64,000 bases of DNA from Camelimonas abortus (lineage in GTDB: Bacteria > Pseudomonadota > Alphaproteobacteria > Rhizobiales > Beijerinckiaceae). Shown piece by piece: positions 32,072-40,452 of this stretch. Position numbers and translations under genes: made by a program. Within the stretch, counting starts at the first letter, position 1; every line of letters begins with the position of its first letter. The DNA lies in NCBI RefSeq assembly GCF_042647165.1, contig NZ_JBHRUV010000013.1; one strand, given 5' to 3'. The notes below the pieces were generated by a model that saw only the letters and a program-made list of their open reading frames with translations, had not been told where the DNA came from and ran no database searches.

Positions 32072-32446
32072 TCACGCGTCGTGACGGCGTCCGCACATCA
32101 GGCCGACAAGGAAGCCGACGCCCGCAGCCACGGCCATGGCGGCGAGGGGGTTGTCGCTGACGGCGGCGCGCGCCTGGCGCACGCCGCCGCGCACCTCCGC
32201 CCCCGCCTGGTCAAGATACCGCCGGCCCTCGTCCAGGGCGCCGGCCACGGCTTTCGAGGCCTGGCCCGACAGCTGGCCCGCGTCCGGCAACGCGGCGCGC
32301 AGCTGGGCGACGTTGTCGCGCAGGCTGTCTCCGGCGGAGCCGGCGAGCTGCGACACCCGCGCGGAAATTGACGCGATCTCCGACCGGATGGCCTCCAGCT
32401 CGTCGGAAACCTTCTTCGGCCTGCTGCTTCCCAGCCACGAACTCAT
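32072..32446 (-). CDS. DUF883 (ElaB/YqjD-like) tail-anchored protein
   Basis: 124 aa, ATG 32446. The first 90 residues are charged and helical (ELEAIRSEIASISARVSQLAG, ALDEGRRYLDQAGAEVRGG), and a single C-terminal transmembrane segment follows (NPLAAMAVAAGVGFLVGLM) before GRRHDA. This is the DUF883 layout; YqjD and ElaB in E. coli bind ribosomes at the inner membrane in stationary phase. A GGAAC-N17-CGTT promoter lies about 95 nt upstream, so the gene is inferred to belong to the EcfG stress regulon. Confidence 0.85.
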   Translation of the reverse strand: MSSWLGSSRPKKVSDELEAIRSEIASISARVSQLAGSAGDSLRDNVAQLRAALPDAGQLSGQASKAVAGALDEGRRYLDQAGAEVRGGVRQARAAVSDNPLAAMAVAAGVGFLVGLMCGRRHDA

Positions 32447-32539
32447 GACGCTCTCCTGCGCATCCGCGCGGCGGCGGCCCCGCCACGACGGCGGGACGCC
32501 CCGCGTCGCCCTACGATAGCCCTTGCCGGGCGCAGGACA

Positions 32540-32565
32540 AACGGCCTCCTGCGCGCGATTGTTCC
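32540..32565 (-). promoter_or_regulatory. EcfG promoter before DUF883 gene
   Basis: On the minus strand GGAAC at 32565-32561, 17 nt, CGTT at 32543-32540. The 17-nt spacer is one longer than in the other three sites but within the known EcfG range. It points at the DUF883 start at 32446. Confidence 0.75.
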
Positions 32566-32645
32566 GCAATCCGCGCGGGGCCGGGGCCGGGAAAAGGGGG
32601 CTTGCGACGGGGCGCCGCGGGGCGGTTCGCCCGCGCCGGAGGGCC

Positions 32646-33686
32646 TCAGGCGCCGCCGGCGAAGGGCGGACGGATGGTCGAAGGCCGCTCCAGCCACGCC
32701 GGAACGGGCAGTCCCTTCTCCCGCAGGAAGGCCGGATTGAACAGCTTGGACTGGTAGCGGTTGCCGTAGTCGGCGAGGATGGTCACGATGGTGTGGCCCG
32801 GTCCCATCTCCTTCGCCAGGCGGATGGCGCCGGCCACGTTGACGCCGGAGGAGCCGCCAAGGCACAGCCCTTCATGCTCCAGCAGGTCGAAGATCACCGG
32901 CAGCGCCTCCTCATCGGGGATCTGGTAGGCGACGTCGACGGGCGCGCCCTCCAGATTGGCGGTGATGCGGCCCTGGCCGATGCCCTCGGTGATCGACGAG
33001 CCCTCCGCCTTCAGCTCGCCATGGGCGTAATAATGGTACAGCGCCGCGCCCATGGGATCGGCGAGGCCGATGCGGATGGCGGGGTTGCGCTCCTTCAGGG
33101 CGATGGCGATGCCGGCGAGGGTGCCGCCGCTGCCCACGGCGCAGATGAAGCCGTCCACGCGGCCGCCGGTCTGCTCCCAGATCTCCGGACCGGTGGTCTC
33201 GATATGGGCCTGCCGGTTGGCGACGTTGTCGAACTGGTTGGCCCACACCGCGCCGTCCGGTTCGGAGGCGGCGAGCCGTTCGGCGAGGCGGCCGGAGAGC
33301 TTCACGTAATTGTCAGGGTTGGCGTAGGGCACGGCCGGCACTTCCACCAGCTCGGCGCCCAGCAGCCTCAGGGCGTCCTTTTTCTCCTGCGCCTGGGTTT
33401 CGGGAATCACGATCACGCTGCGGTAGCCGAGCGCGTTGCCCACCATGGCGAGGCCGATGCCGGTGTTGCCGGCGGTGCCCTCCACCACCACGCCGCCCGG
33501 CCGCAGCAGGCCGCGCTTCTCGGCGTCGCGGATGATGTACAGCGCCGCCCGGTCCTTCACCGACTGTCCCGGGTTCAGAAACTCCGCCTTCCCGTAAATC
33601 TCGCATCCGGTAAGCTCGGAGGCGCGGCGCAGCCGGATCAGCGGGGTGTTGCCGATGGCGTCCAGGACGCTGTCATAGCGCTTCAT
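32646..33686 (-). CDS. cysK: Cysteine synthase A-like PLP enzyme
   Basis: 346 aa from ATG 33686 (MKRYDSV); AGGGAT lies about 9 nt upstream. An ATG two codons earlier is too close to that site. PLP lysine in NPGQSVKDRAALYII (about residue 44), VVVEGTAGNTGIGLAMVG (substrate loop), VGSGGTLAGIA (phosphate-binding glycines) and LGGSSGVNVAGAIRLA. It combines O-acetylserine with sulfide to give cysteine. It is about 25-30 residues longer than enteric CysK, like a common alphaproteobacterial form. It is divergent from the sulfate transport operon, which fits. Cystathionine beta-synthase is an alternative reading. Confidence 0.85.
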   Translation of the reverse strand: MKRYDSVLDAIGNTPLIRLRRASELTGCEIYGKAEFLNPGQSVKDRAALYIIRDAEKRGLLRPGGVVVEGTAGNTGIGLAMVGNALGYRSVIVIPETQAQEKKDALRLLGAELVEVPAVPYANPDNYVKLSGRLAERLAASEPDGAVWANQFDNVANRQAHIETTGPEIWEQTGGRVDGFICAVGSGGTLAGIAIALKERNPAIRIGLADPMGAALYHYYAHGELKAEGSSITEGIGQGRITANLEGAPVDVAYQIPDEEALPVIFDLLEHEGLCLGGSSGVNVAGAIRLAKEMGPGHTIVTILADYGNRYQSKLFNPAFLREKGLPVPAWLERPSTIRPPFAGGA

Positions 33687-33846
33687 TCGCATATCCCTGA
33701 GAACGGTCCGCCCGGCGGCGCGGCGAACGCCGGCGCCGCGCCGGGCCAGGCGGCGAAACCGGAGGACGACATTAACGCCGTCGGCGCCGGTTGCAACGGG
33801 CGCCCGCAGCCCGGGACGGGTTATCACAGAATTCACTTATCAATGG

Positions 33847-33867
33847 TGTAAATACGTACAATTCACA
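33847..33867. promoter_or_regulatory. Dyad in AT-rich promoter of the sulfate transport operon
   Basis: TGTAAAT and ATTCACA flank a 7-nt centre: a 21-bp dyad TGTRAAT-N7-ATTYACA, 62-82 nt before the sbp-type start and inside an unusually AT-rich stretch (33826-33920). The AATTCAC half recurs at 33831. A regulator of sulfur assimilation is the likely ligand; none is encoded in the window. Confidence 0.5.
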
Positions 33868-33928
33868 TTTTTGTTGTTGCAATCCGGCAAAGCATCGCGA
33901 TTATGGGTGGAAAGCACAGGAGGCTGCC

Positions 33929-35074
33929 ATGGCCACTCGGAATCGTCAGGTTATCGGACTGCTGCACAGGGCGCTCACGCCGCGGGCGGGGGCGGAGGCG
34001 GAGCGCGGTGACGCCCGCCTGCATGGGGCGCCGGCCAGCCGGCGCGGCGCGCTGCGGCTGATGGCGCTGGCCGGCGTCGCCGCCGCCGGTCTCGCCGGGG
34101 CGGCCTCGCTGGTGACCGGCATGCCGCGCGAGGCGCTCGCCGCCGAGACGCTGCTCAACGTCTCCTACGATCCCACCCGGGAGCTCTACCGCGACCTCAA
34201 CGCCGCCTTCGCCGCCGCTTATGAAAAGGAGACCGGCGAGAAGGTGCAGGTGCGCACCTCGCACGGCGGCTCCGGCTCGCAGGCGCGCACCGTCATCGAC
34301 GGCGCCCCCGCCGACGTGGTCACCCTGGGCATTCCCTCGGACATCGACGCCATCGCCAGGCTCACCGGCAAGATTCCGGCCGACTGGCGCGCCAGGCTGC
34401 CCAACAACAGCCTGCCCTACACCTCCACGGTGGTGTTCGTGGTGCGCAAGGGCAACCCGAAAAACATCCGCGACTGGGACGACCTGGTGCGCGAGGACGT
34501 GGGCGTCATCACCCCGAACCCGAAGACCTCGGCCGGCGGTCGCTGGAACTTCCTCGGCGCCTGGGGTTATGCGGCGCAGAAGTTCGGCGGCGACGAGGCG
34601 AAGATCCGTGACTTCGTCGGCGCGCTCTACCGTAACGTGAAGTCGCTCGACACCGGCGCCCGCGGCTCCACCATCACCTTCGCCCAGCGCAAGTTCGGCG
34701 ACGTGATGCCGGCCTGGGAGAACGAGGCGCACCTGATCATCAACGAGTTCGGCAAGGACCAGTTCGACATCGTCGCGCCGCCGACGTCCATCCTCGCCGA
34801 GCCGCCGGTGGCGCTGGTGGAGGGCAACGTCGACCGCCGCGGCACGCGCAAGGTCGCCGAGGCCTATCTGAAGTTCCTCTATTCGCCGGAGGCGCAGCGC
34901 ATCATCGCCAGGCACCACTACCGGCCCTCGGACCTCTCGGCGCTCGATCCGCAGGACCGTCCCGTCGATGTGAAGATGTTCCGCATTGAGGATCTGCTCG
35001 GGAACTGGGACGTTATCCAGAAGACGTATTTCGACAACGGCGGCGTCTTCGACCAGCTGACGGCCCGCAAGTAG
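33929..35074 (+). CDS. Sulfate ABC transporter substrate-binding protein (Sbp/CysP type)
   Basis: 381 aa, ATG 33929 with AGGAGG upstream. Mature part: LLNVSYDPTRELYRDLN, SHGGSGSQARTVIDGAPADVVTL, NPKTSAGGRWNFLGAWGYA and the C-terminal DVIQKTYFDNGGVFDQL, all typical of sulfate-binding periplasmic proteins. The leader is unusual. About 72 residues precede the mature protein, with S37-R38-R39-G-A-L ahead of a hydrophobic stretch (44-62) and a likely cut near ALAA-E. This looks like a Tat signal after a 35-residue extension, whereas Sbp is normally Sec-exported. It captures sulfate (or thiosulfate) for CysTWA, encoded downstream. Confidence 0.92.
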   Translation: MATRNRQVIGLLHRALTPRAGAEAERGDARLHGAPASRRGALRLMALAGVAAAGLAGAASLVTGMPREALAAETLLNVSYDPTRELYRDLNAAFAAAYEKETGEKVQVRTSHGGSGSQARTVIDGAPADVVTLGIPSDIDAIARLTGKIPADWRARLPNNSLPYTSTVVFVVRKGNPKNIRDWDDLVREDVGVITPNPKTSAGGRWNFLGAWGYAAQKFGGDEAKIRDFVGALYRNVKSLDTGARGSTITFAQRKFGDVMPAWENEAHLIINEFGKDQFDIVAPPTSILAEPPVALVEGNVDRRGTRKVAEAYLKFLYSPEAQRIIARHHYRPSDLSALDPQDRPVDVKMFRIEDLLGNWDVIQKTYFDNGGVFDQLTARK

Positions 35075-35132
35075 GGGCGTCCGGCGGGGGCGGCGCGGCG
35101 GCGGGCGGGGCAGGGGGCGCCGGCCGGGCCGC

Positions 35133-35149
35133 GGGGGCGCGTCGCCCCC
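35133..35149 (+). terminator. Intercistronic hairpin between binding protein and permease genes
   Basis: GGGGGCG and CGCCCCC around CGT, extended by imperfect GC pairing on both sides, in the 176-nt gap. It lacks a T-tract. It could stabilise the upstream mRNA or attenuate, giving more binding protein than permease. Confidence 0.45.
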
Positions 35150-35250
35150 GGCCGGGCGACGCCCGGGCCGCGGCGCGCCGCCGCGGCCCTGCGTTCCGGC
35201 GCGGGCGGTCCGCCGCCGGGCGGCGGCGATGTGAGCGGGAGTGGGGTTTC

Positions 35251-36123
35251 ATGACTGTTGCGGCGGCCGCGCCGGCTTCCGGGGGGAGAAGACGGCGCTT
35301 CGGCAAATCGGGCGCGCTGCCCGGCTTTGGTCTTGCGCTGGGCTATGCGCTCACCTGGCTGGGGCTGGTCGTGCTTCTGCCGCTGGCGGCGCTGTTCCTG
35401 CGGGCGTCGGAGGCGGGCGTCGCCGGTTTCACGGAGACCCTGGCGGACGGGCGCGTGCGCCACGCCCTGTGGCTGAGCTTCGGCGTCTCCGCCATCGCCG
35501 CGGTCACGGCCACGCTTGCCGGCGTGGTCATCGCGTGGGCGCTGACCCGCTACAGCTTTCCCGGCCGGCGGGCGGTGGACGCCATGGTCGACCTGCCCTT
35601 CGCCCTGCCCACGGCGGTGGCCGGCATCGCCCTGGCGGCGCTCTACGCGCCGGACGGCTGGCTTGGCGCGCCGCTGGCCCGGCTGGGCTGGCAGGTGGTC
35701 TACAACCCCGTCGGCATTTTCATCGCCCTGGTGTTCATCGGCCTGCCTTACGCCGTGCGCACCGTGCAGCCGCTGATCGCGGAGCTGGACCGCGAGCTGG
35801 AGGAGGCGGCCGCCACACTCGGGGCCTCGCGCTGGCAGACCGTGTTCCAGGTCATCGCCCCGCCGCTGGTTCCGGCGGCGCTCACCGGCCTTGCGCTCGC
35901 CTACGCCCGCGCGCTGGGCGAGTACGGCTCGGTGATCTTCATCGCCGGCAACCTGCCGGGGGTGTCGGAGATCGCGCCGCTGCTCATCGTCATCAAGCTC
36001 AGCGAGTTCGACTACACCGGCGCCACGGTGATCGCCGTCATCATGCTGGCCATGGCCTTCCTGATGCTGCTGGCCATCAATCTCATCCAGGCGTGGAGCC
36101 GCAGGAGGATGGGCCATGCGTGA
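35251..36123 (+). CDS. cysT: Sulfate ABC transporter permease CysT
   Basis: 290 aa, ATG 35251. Six hydrophobic segments. The EAA loop that contacts the ATPase is ELEEAAATLGASRWQTVFQVIAPPLVPAALTG (about residues 185-215). VDLPFALPTAVAGIAL and ARALGEYGSVIFIAGN are CysT signatures. It forms the channel heterodimer with CysW, whose start overlaps this gene by 8 nt. Part of the sbp-cysT-cysW-cysA operon. Confidence 0.94.
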   Translation: MTVAAAAPASGGRRRRFGKSGALPGFGLALGYALTWLGLVVLLPLAALFLRASEAGVAGFTETLADGRVRHALWLSFGVSAIAAVTATLAGVVIAWALTRYSFPGRRAVDAMVDLPFALPTAVAGIALAALYAPDGWLGAPLARLGWQVVYNPVGIFIALVFIGLPYAVRTVQPLIAELDRELEEAAATLGASRWQTVFQVIAPPLVPAALTGLALAYARALGEYGSVIFIAGNLPGVSEIAPLLIVIKLSEFDYTGATVIAVIMLAMAFLMLLAINLIQAWSRRRMGHA

Positions 36124-37009
36124 CGTGACGCCGGGACCCGACCTGCCGCAGCGCGAGCGGCTTTACCCGCCGCCGTCGGTGATCACCGAGCCGCGCTGGG
36201 CCCGCTACGCGGTCATTGCCTTCGCCGTGGCCTTCCTGGCGATGTTCCTGCTGCTGCCGCTGACGCTGATCTTCCGCCAGGCGTTCGCCAGGGGCGTCGA
36301 GGGCTATCTCGCCGCGCTCTCCGATCCGGACGCGCTGGCGGCCATCCGCCTCACCCTGCTGGTGGCGGCCATTTCCGTGCCGCTGAACCTCGTGTTCGGC
36401 GTGGCCGCCTCCTGGGCCATCGCCAAGTTCACGTTTCCGGGCAAGAGCCTGCTGGTCACCCTGGTGGACCTGCCGTTTTCGGTGTCGCCGGTGGTGGCGG
36501 GCCTGGTCTACGTGCTGCTGTTCGGCGCCCAGGGGCTGCTGGGACCGTGGCTGCAGGCCCATGACATCCAGATCATCTTCGCCCTGCCGGGCATCGTGCT
36601 GGCGACGGTGTTCGTCACCTTTCCCTTCGTGGCGCGCGAGCTGATCCCGCTGATGCAGGAGCAGGGGACCCAGGACGAGGAGGCGGCGCTCACCCTGGGG
36701 GCGTCGGGCCTGCGCGCCTTCTTCACCGTCACGCTGCCCAACATCCGCTGGGCCCTCCTGTACGGCGTGCTGCTGTGCAACGCCCGCGCCATGGGCGAGT
36801 TCGGGGCGGTGTCGGTGGTGTCGGGCCACATCCGGGGGCTGACCAACACCATGCCCCTGCATGTCGAGATCCTTTACAATGAGTACAATTTCGTCGCAGC
36901 CTTCGCTGTCGCCTCGCTTCTTGCGATCCTCGCCCTCATCACGCTTCTGGGCAAAACCGTCCTCGAGTGGCGCTATGGCGACGCCATCGCCGGCCACGGA
37001 CGCGGCTGA
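36116..37009 (+). CDS. cysW: Sulfate ABC transporter permease CysW
   Basis: 297 aa, ATG 36116, overlapping cysT by 8 nt. Membrane-spanning permease with VDLPFSVSPVVAGLVYVLLFG, the EAA loop EEAALTLGASGLRAFFTVTLPNI and ARAMGEFGAVSVVSGHIRG, all CysW-type. The C-terminus TVLEWRYGD is also common in the family. Partner of CysT. Confidence 0.94.
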   Translation: MRDVTPGPDLPQRERLYPPPSVITEPRWARYAVIAFAVAFLAMFLLLPLTLIFRQAFARGVEGYLAALSDPDALAAIRLTLLVAAISVPLNLVFGVAASWAIAKFTFPGKSLLVTLVDLPFSVSPVVAGLVYVLLFGAQGLLGPWLQAHDIQIIFALPGIVLATVFVTFPFVARELIPLMQEQGTQDEEAALTLGASGLRAFFTVTLPNIRWALLYGVLLCNARAMGEFGAVSVVSGHIRGLTNTMPLHVEILYNEYNFVAAFAVASLLAILALITLLGKTVLEWRYGDAIAGHGRG

Positions 37010-37034
37010 GGGCGGGAACGAACGGAGCAGGCCA

Positions 37035-38093
37035 GTGGATATCCGCGTAACCGACGTCGCCAAGGAGTTCGGCGGCGCCCGCGCCCTGCGCGGCGTCACC
37101 CTGCACATCCGCTCCGGCGAGCTGATGGCGCTGCTCGGCCCCTCCGGCTCCGGCAAGACCACGCTGCTGCGCATCATCGCCGGCCTCGAACAGGCCGAGC
37201 GCGGAACCGTGCATTTCGGCGACATCGACGCCACGCGCCTGTCGGTGCAGGAGCGCAACGTCGGCTTCGTGTTCCAGCACTACGCCCTGTTCCGCCACAT
37301 GAGCGTGGCCGACAACATCGCCTACGGCCTGCGCGTGCGCCCGCGCCGCGAGCGCCCGACGCGCGCCCAGATCAGCGCCCGCGTCGAGGAGCTGCTGGCG
37401 CTGATGCAGCTTGAAGGCCTCGGCGGGCGCTATCCGGCCCAGCTCTCCGGCGGGCAGAAGCAGCGCGTCGCCCTGGCCCGGGCGCTGGCCGTCAATCCGC
37501 GCGTGCTGCTGCTGGACGAGCCCTTCGGCGCCCTTGACGCCAAGGTGCGCAAGGACCTGCGCTCCTGGCTGCGCCAGATCCACGAGCGCACCGGCCACAC
37601 CACCATCTTCGTCACCCATGACCAGGACGAGGCGCTGGAGCTGGCCGACCGCGTCGCCATCCTCAACCGCGGCCGCCTTGAACAGGTCGGCACGCCCGAC
37701 GAGATCCACGACCATCCGGCCTCGGCCTTCATCGCCGCCTTCGTCGGCGACGCCGCCCGTGTGCCGGTGCAGGTGCGCGACGGGCGGGCGGTGCTGGCGG
37801 GGCGGGCGCTGCAGGCGCCGAAGTCCTCAGTGGCGAGCGGCGAGGGCTGGCTGTGGCTGCGGCCATATGACCTGCGTCTCGCCGAGGCCGCCGCTGCGCA
37901 GCGGCAGGACCATGTCGCCGGCGTGATTCGCGCCCTGCGGCGCACCGCCAACGGCCGGCGCGCCGAGGTGCGGCTTGACGCCTGCGACGCCGTGGTGGAG
38001 GTGGACGCCGCCGCCGGCCGCGACTGGGACGTGGGCGAACGCGTGGCGCTGGAGATACTCGGCGGGCGGGTGTTCGCCGGGGATGATGAATAA
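37035..38093 (+). CDS. cysA: Sulfate/thiosulfate ABC transporter ATP-binding protein CysA
   Basis: 352 aa from GTG 37035, with GGAG 7 nt upstream; the frame is open further back inside cysW but without signals. Walker A GPSGSGKTT (about residues 36-44), Q-loop VFQHYALFRHM, signature LSGGQKQRVALARAL, Walker B RVLLLDEPFGALD, H-loop FVTHDQDEALELADR. After about residue 240 comes a short regulatory C-terminal domain with DEIHDHPASAFIAAFVG. It powers CysTW. Confidence 0.94.
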   Translation: MDIRVTDVAKEFGGARALRGVTLHIRSGELMALLGPSGSGKTTLLRIIAGLEQAERGTVHFGDIDATRLSVQERNVGFVFQHYALFRHMSVADNIAYGLRVRPRRERPTRAQISARVEELLALMQLEGLGGRYPAQLSGGQKQRVALARALAVNPRVLLLDEPFGALDAKVRKDLRSWLRQIHERTGHTTIFVTHDQDEALELADRVAILNRGRLEQVGTPDEIHDHPASAFIAAFVGDAARVPVQVRDGRAVLAGRALQAPKSSVASGEGWLWLRPYDLRLAEAAAAQRQDHVAGVIRALRRTANGRRAEVRLDACDAVVEVDAAAGRDWDVGERVALEILGGRVFAGDDE

Positions 38094-38122
38094 CACATAT
38101 AATTCGCGTGAAATATTGCGTT

Positions 38123-38137
38123 GATACGTCGCGTATC
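38123..38137. promoter_or_regulatory. Dyad before the sulfite reductase operon
   Basis: GATACG, three nt, CGTATC: a perfect 15-bp dyad in an AT-rich strip (38090-38160) between cysA and the DUF2849 gene. AATTCGCG at 38100 nearby resembles the AATTCAC elements before the sulfate transport operon. Likely a sulfur-regulatory site. Confidence 0.45.
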
Positions 38138-38240
38138 GTAAAATATGCGCCGCCGGGCCTTGCCAACGGGAATTGGCGGGTCCAGATTGGAGCAGGTTCA
38201 GACTGTGAGCGCCCGTTACGGCGCGAGGGACGGTACGACG

Positions 38241-38564
38241 ATGAAAAGGGCCGCCAAGGGGCACGCGCTCCAGGTTGTGACCGCCAACGCCCTAACCAGC
38301 GGTCTCGTGGTGTTCCGCACGGCGGCGGGCGGCTGGTCCACGGACATCGCCGACGCGGCGACGGCCGACACGCCGGAGGCGGCGGCGGCGCTGCTGGAGG
38401 CCTCCGCGCGCGATGTGGCCGCCGACATTGTGGTGGAGCCGTACCTGATCGACGTGGAGCTGGCGGACGGCGCGCCGCGGCCGCTGCTGCTGCGCGAGCG
38501 CATCCGGGCGCAGCGCGGCCCCACCATCACCGAAAACCGCACCCTGCCGGAGATCGCCGCATGA
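38241..38564 (+). CDS. DUF2849 domain protein of the sulfur assimilation operon
   Basis: 107 aa from ATG 38241, with GAGGGACGG about 9 nt upstream. A GTG at 38204 would add 12 residues. The opening HALQVVTANALTSGLVVFRTAAGGWSTDIADAATA is the DUF2849 pattern, followed by a central segment (VVEPYLIDVELADG) and LRERIRAQRGPTI. Small soluble protein, no catalytic motif. The family is found almost only beside nitrite/sulfite reductase genes in alphaproteobacteria, as here. It probably assists siroheme enzyme function or regulation; this is inferred from context. Confidence 0.85.
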   Translation: MKRAAKGHALQVVTANALTSGLVVFRTAAGGWSTDIADAATADTPEAAAALLEASARDVAADIVVEPYLIDVELADGAPRPLLLRERIRAQRGPTITENRTLPEIAA

Positions 38565-38790
38565 ACCGCGCTGGCCAGGCCGGATGGCGCGGGCGACGCC
38601 GGCGCCCGCCAGCCGCGTGAGCGGCGCGGGGCCCGCCGGCCCGGCCGCAGGAGCAGGCGCCGCCGCAGCGGCGCCGGTGAGGATGACGCCGCAGGGGCGG
38701 CGCAGGCGCCGCGCCACGTGACGGCGCCGGGGCAGGTCCCGGCGCGAAGGACGCGGGGTGCCAGATCAGGACGACGTCCAGGACGAAGCC

Positions 38791-40452
38791 ATGTACCGTT
38801 ATGACGAATTCGACCGCCGCTTCGTGACCGGCCGCGTCGAGCAGTTTCGCGACCAGGTGGCGCGCCGCCTCTCCGGCGAGCTCACCGAGGAGCAGTTCCG
38901 GCCGCTGCGGCTGATGAACGGCGTTTACCTGCAGCTGCACTCCTACATGCTGCGCATCGCCATTCCCTATGGCGGGCTCAACGCCGCGCGCCTGCGCAAG
39001 CTGGCCGACATCGCCATGAAGTATGACCGCGGCTTCGGTCACTTCACCACGCGGCAGAACCTGCAGTTCCACTGGGTGCAGCTCAAGGACGTGCCGGACA
39101 TCCTCTCAGAGCTGGCCGAGGTGGAGATGCACGCCATCCAGACCTCCGGCAACTGCATCCGCAACGTCTCCGCCGACCATTTCGCCGGCGCCGCCGTGGA
39201 CGAGATCGCCGACCCGCGGCCCTACGCCGAAATCCTGCGCCAGTGGTCGTCGCTGCATCCGGAGTTCACCTACCTGCCGCGCAAGTTCAAGATCGCGGTG
39301 TCCGGCTCCGCCCATGACCGCGCCGCCATCCAGGTGCACGACATCGGCCTGCAGATCGTGCGCGACGGCGCGGGCGGGCTGGGTTTCACCGTCTATGTCG
39401 GCGGCGGCCTGGGGCGCACGCCGTTCATCGGCCGGAAGGTGCGCGATTTCCTGCCCGAGGCCGAGCTGCTCGGCTACTGCGAGGCGATCCTGCGCGTCTA
39501 CAACATGTTCGGCCGCCGGGATAACAAGTACAAGGCGCGCATCAAGATCCTCATCCATGAGGCGGGCGTGGACGAAATCCGCCGCCTGGTGGAGGAGGAG
39601 TACGCGCAGATTCGCGGCGGGCGCCTGACGCTGCCGAAGGCGGAGCTGGAGCGCATCGCCGCCTATTTCGCCGCTCCGGACCTCGCCGACCTGCCGGAGC
39701 GTTCGCAGGCGCACGAGCAGGCGCTCGCCGCCGATCCGGCCTACCGCGCCTGGGTGGAGCGCAACGTCTTTCCGCACCGCAGGCCCGGACACGCCATCGC
39801 CACCATCACGCTGAAGGCGGTGGGCCACGTGCCTGGCGACATCACGGCGGAGCAGATGCGCGTGGTGGCCGACATCGCCGAACGCTACGGCCATGACGAC
39901 GTGCGCGTGAGCCACGAGCAGAACCTGGTGCTGCCGCACCTGCGCAAGGACGACCTGCCCCAGGTGTTCGCCATGCTGCAGCAGGCGGGCCTCGCCTCGC
40001 CGCACGCCGGGCTGATCACCGACATCATCGCCTGCCCGGGTCTCGACTACTGCTCGCTGGCCAACGCCCGCTCCATCCCGGTGGCGCAGCGCATCCAGGA
40101 GCGCTTCGCCGACCTGCGGCGCCAGCGCGACATCGGCGAGCTGAAGCTGAAGATCTCCGGCTGCATCAACGCCTGCGGCCACCACCACGTCGGCCACATC
40201 GGCATCCTCGGCGTCGACCGCAAGGGCGAGGAATTCTACCAGATCACCCTCGGCGGCTCCGGCGACGAGAACGCCGCCATCGGCTCCATCGTCGGCCGGG
40301 GCTTCTCCTCGGACGACATCGTCGACGCCGTCGAGAAGATCGTCGACACCTACCTGGCGCTGCGTCTCGGCCCGGAGGAAAGCTTCATCGAGGCTTTCCG
40401 CCGACTGGGCGAGGCTCCGTTCCGTGAGGCGCTCTATGCTGAGGCAGCATGA
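38791..40452 (+). CDS. cysI: Assimilatory sulfite reductase, siroheme [4Fe-4S] hemoprotein
   Basis: 553 aa from ATG 38791 (MYRYDEFDRRFV, the usual family start); an in-frame GTG 33 nt earlier is less likely. Two ferredoxin-like half domains and two siroheme/4Fe-4S domains. GHFTTRQNLQFHWV, TSGNCIRNVSADHFAG, then IIACPGLDYCSLANAR (Cys about 415 and 421) and KISGCINACGHHHVGHIGILG (Cys about 458 and 462), giving the C-x5-C / C-x3-C cluster ligands. It reduces sulfite to sulfide with six electrons. No CysJ flavoprotein is present, so ferredoxin or another carrier is the likely donor. A 226-nt gap separates it from DUF2849, and cysH overlaps its end. Confidence 0.9.
   Translation: MYRYDEFDRRFVTGRVEQFRDQVARRLSGELTEEQFRPLRLMNGVYLQLHSYMLRIAIPYGGLNAARLRKLADIAMKYDRGFGHFTTRQNLQFHWVQLKDVPDILSELAEVEMHAIQTSGNCIRNVSADHFAGAAVDEIADPRPYAEILRQWSSLHPEFTYLPRKFKIAVSGSAHDRAAIQVHDIGLQIVRDGAGGLGFTVYVGGGLGRTPFIGRKVRDFLPEAELLGYCEAILRVYNMFGRRDNKYKARIKILIHEAGVDEIRRLVEEEYAQIRGGRLTLPKAELERIAAYFAAPDLADLPERSQAHEQALAADPAYRAWVERNVFPHRRPGHAIATITLKAVGHVPGDITAEQMRVVADIAERYGHDDVRVSHEQNLVLPHLRKDDLPQVFAMLQQAGLASPHAGLITDIIACPGLDYCSLANARSIPVAQRIQERFADLRRQRDIGELKLKISGCINACGHHHVGHIGILGVDRKGEEFYQITLGGSGDENAAIGSIVGRGFSSDDIVDAVEKIVDTYLALRLGPEESFIEAFRRLGEAPFREALYAEAA

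Noticed and set aside
38561..38620. 19-codon ORF overlapping the DUF2849 stop (ATGA)
   Set aside because: The overlap looks coupled, but the peptide is short, arginine-rich and unlike anything known. It probably arose from loss of an original close start of cysI.
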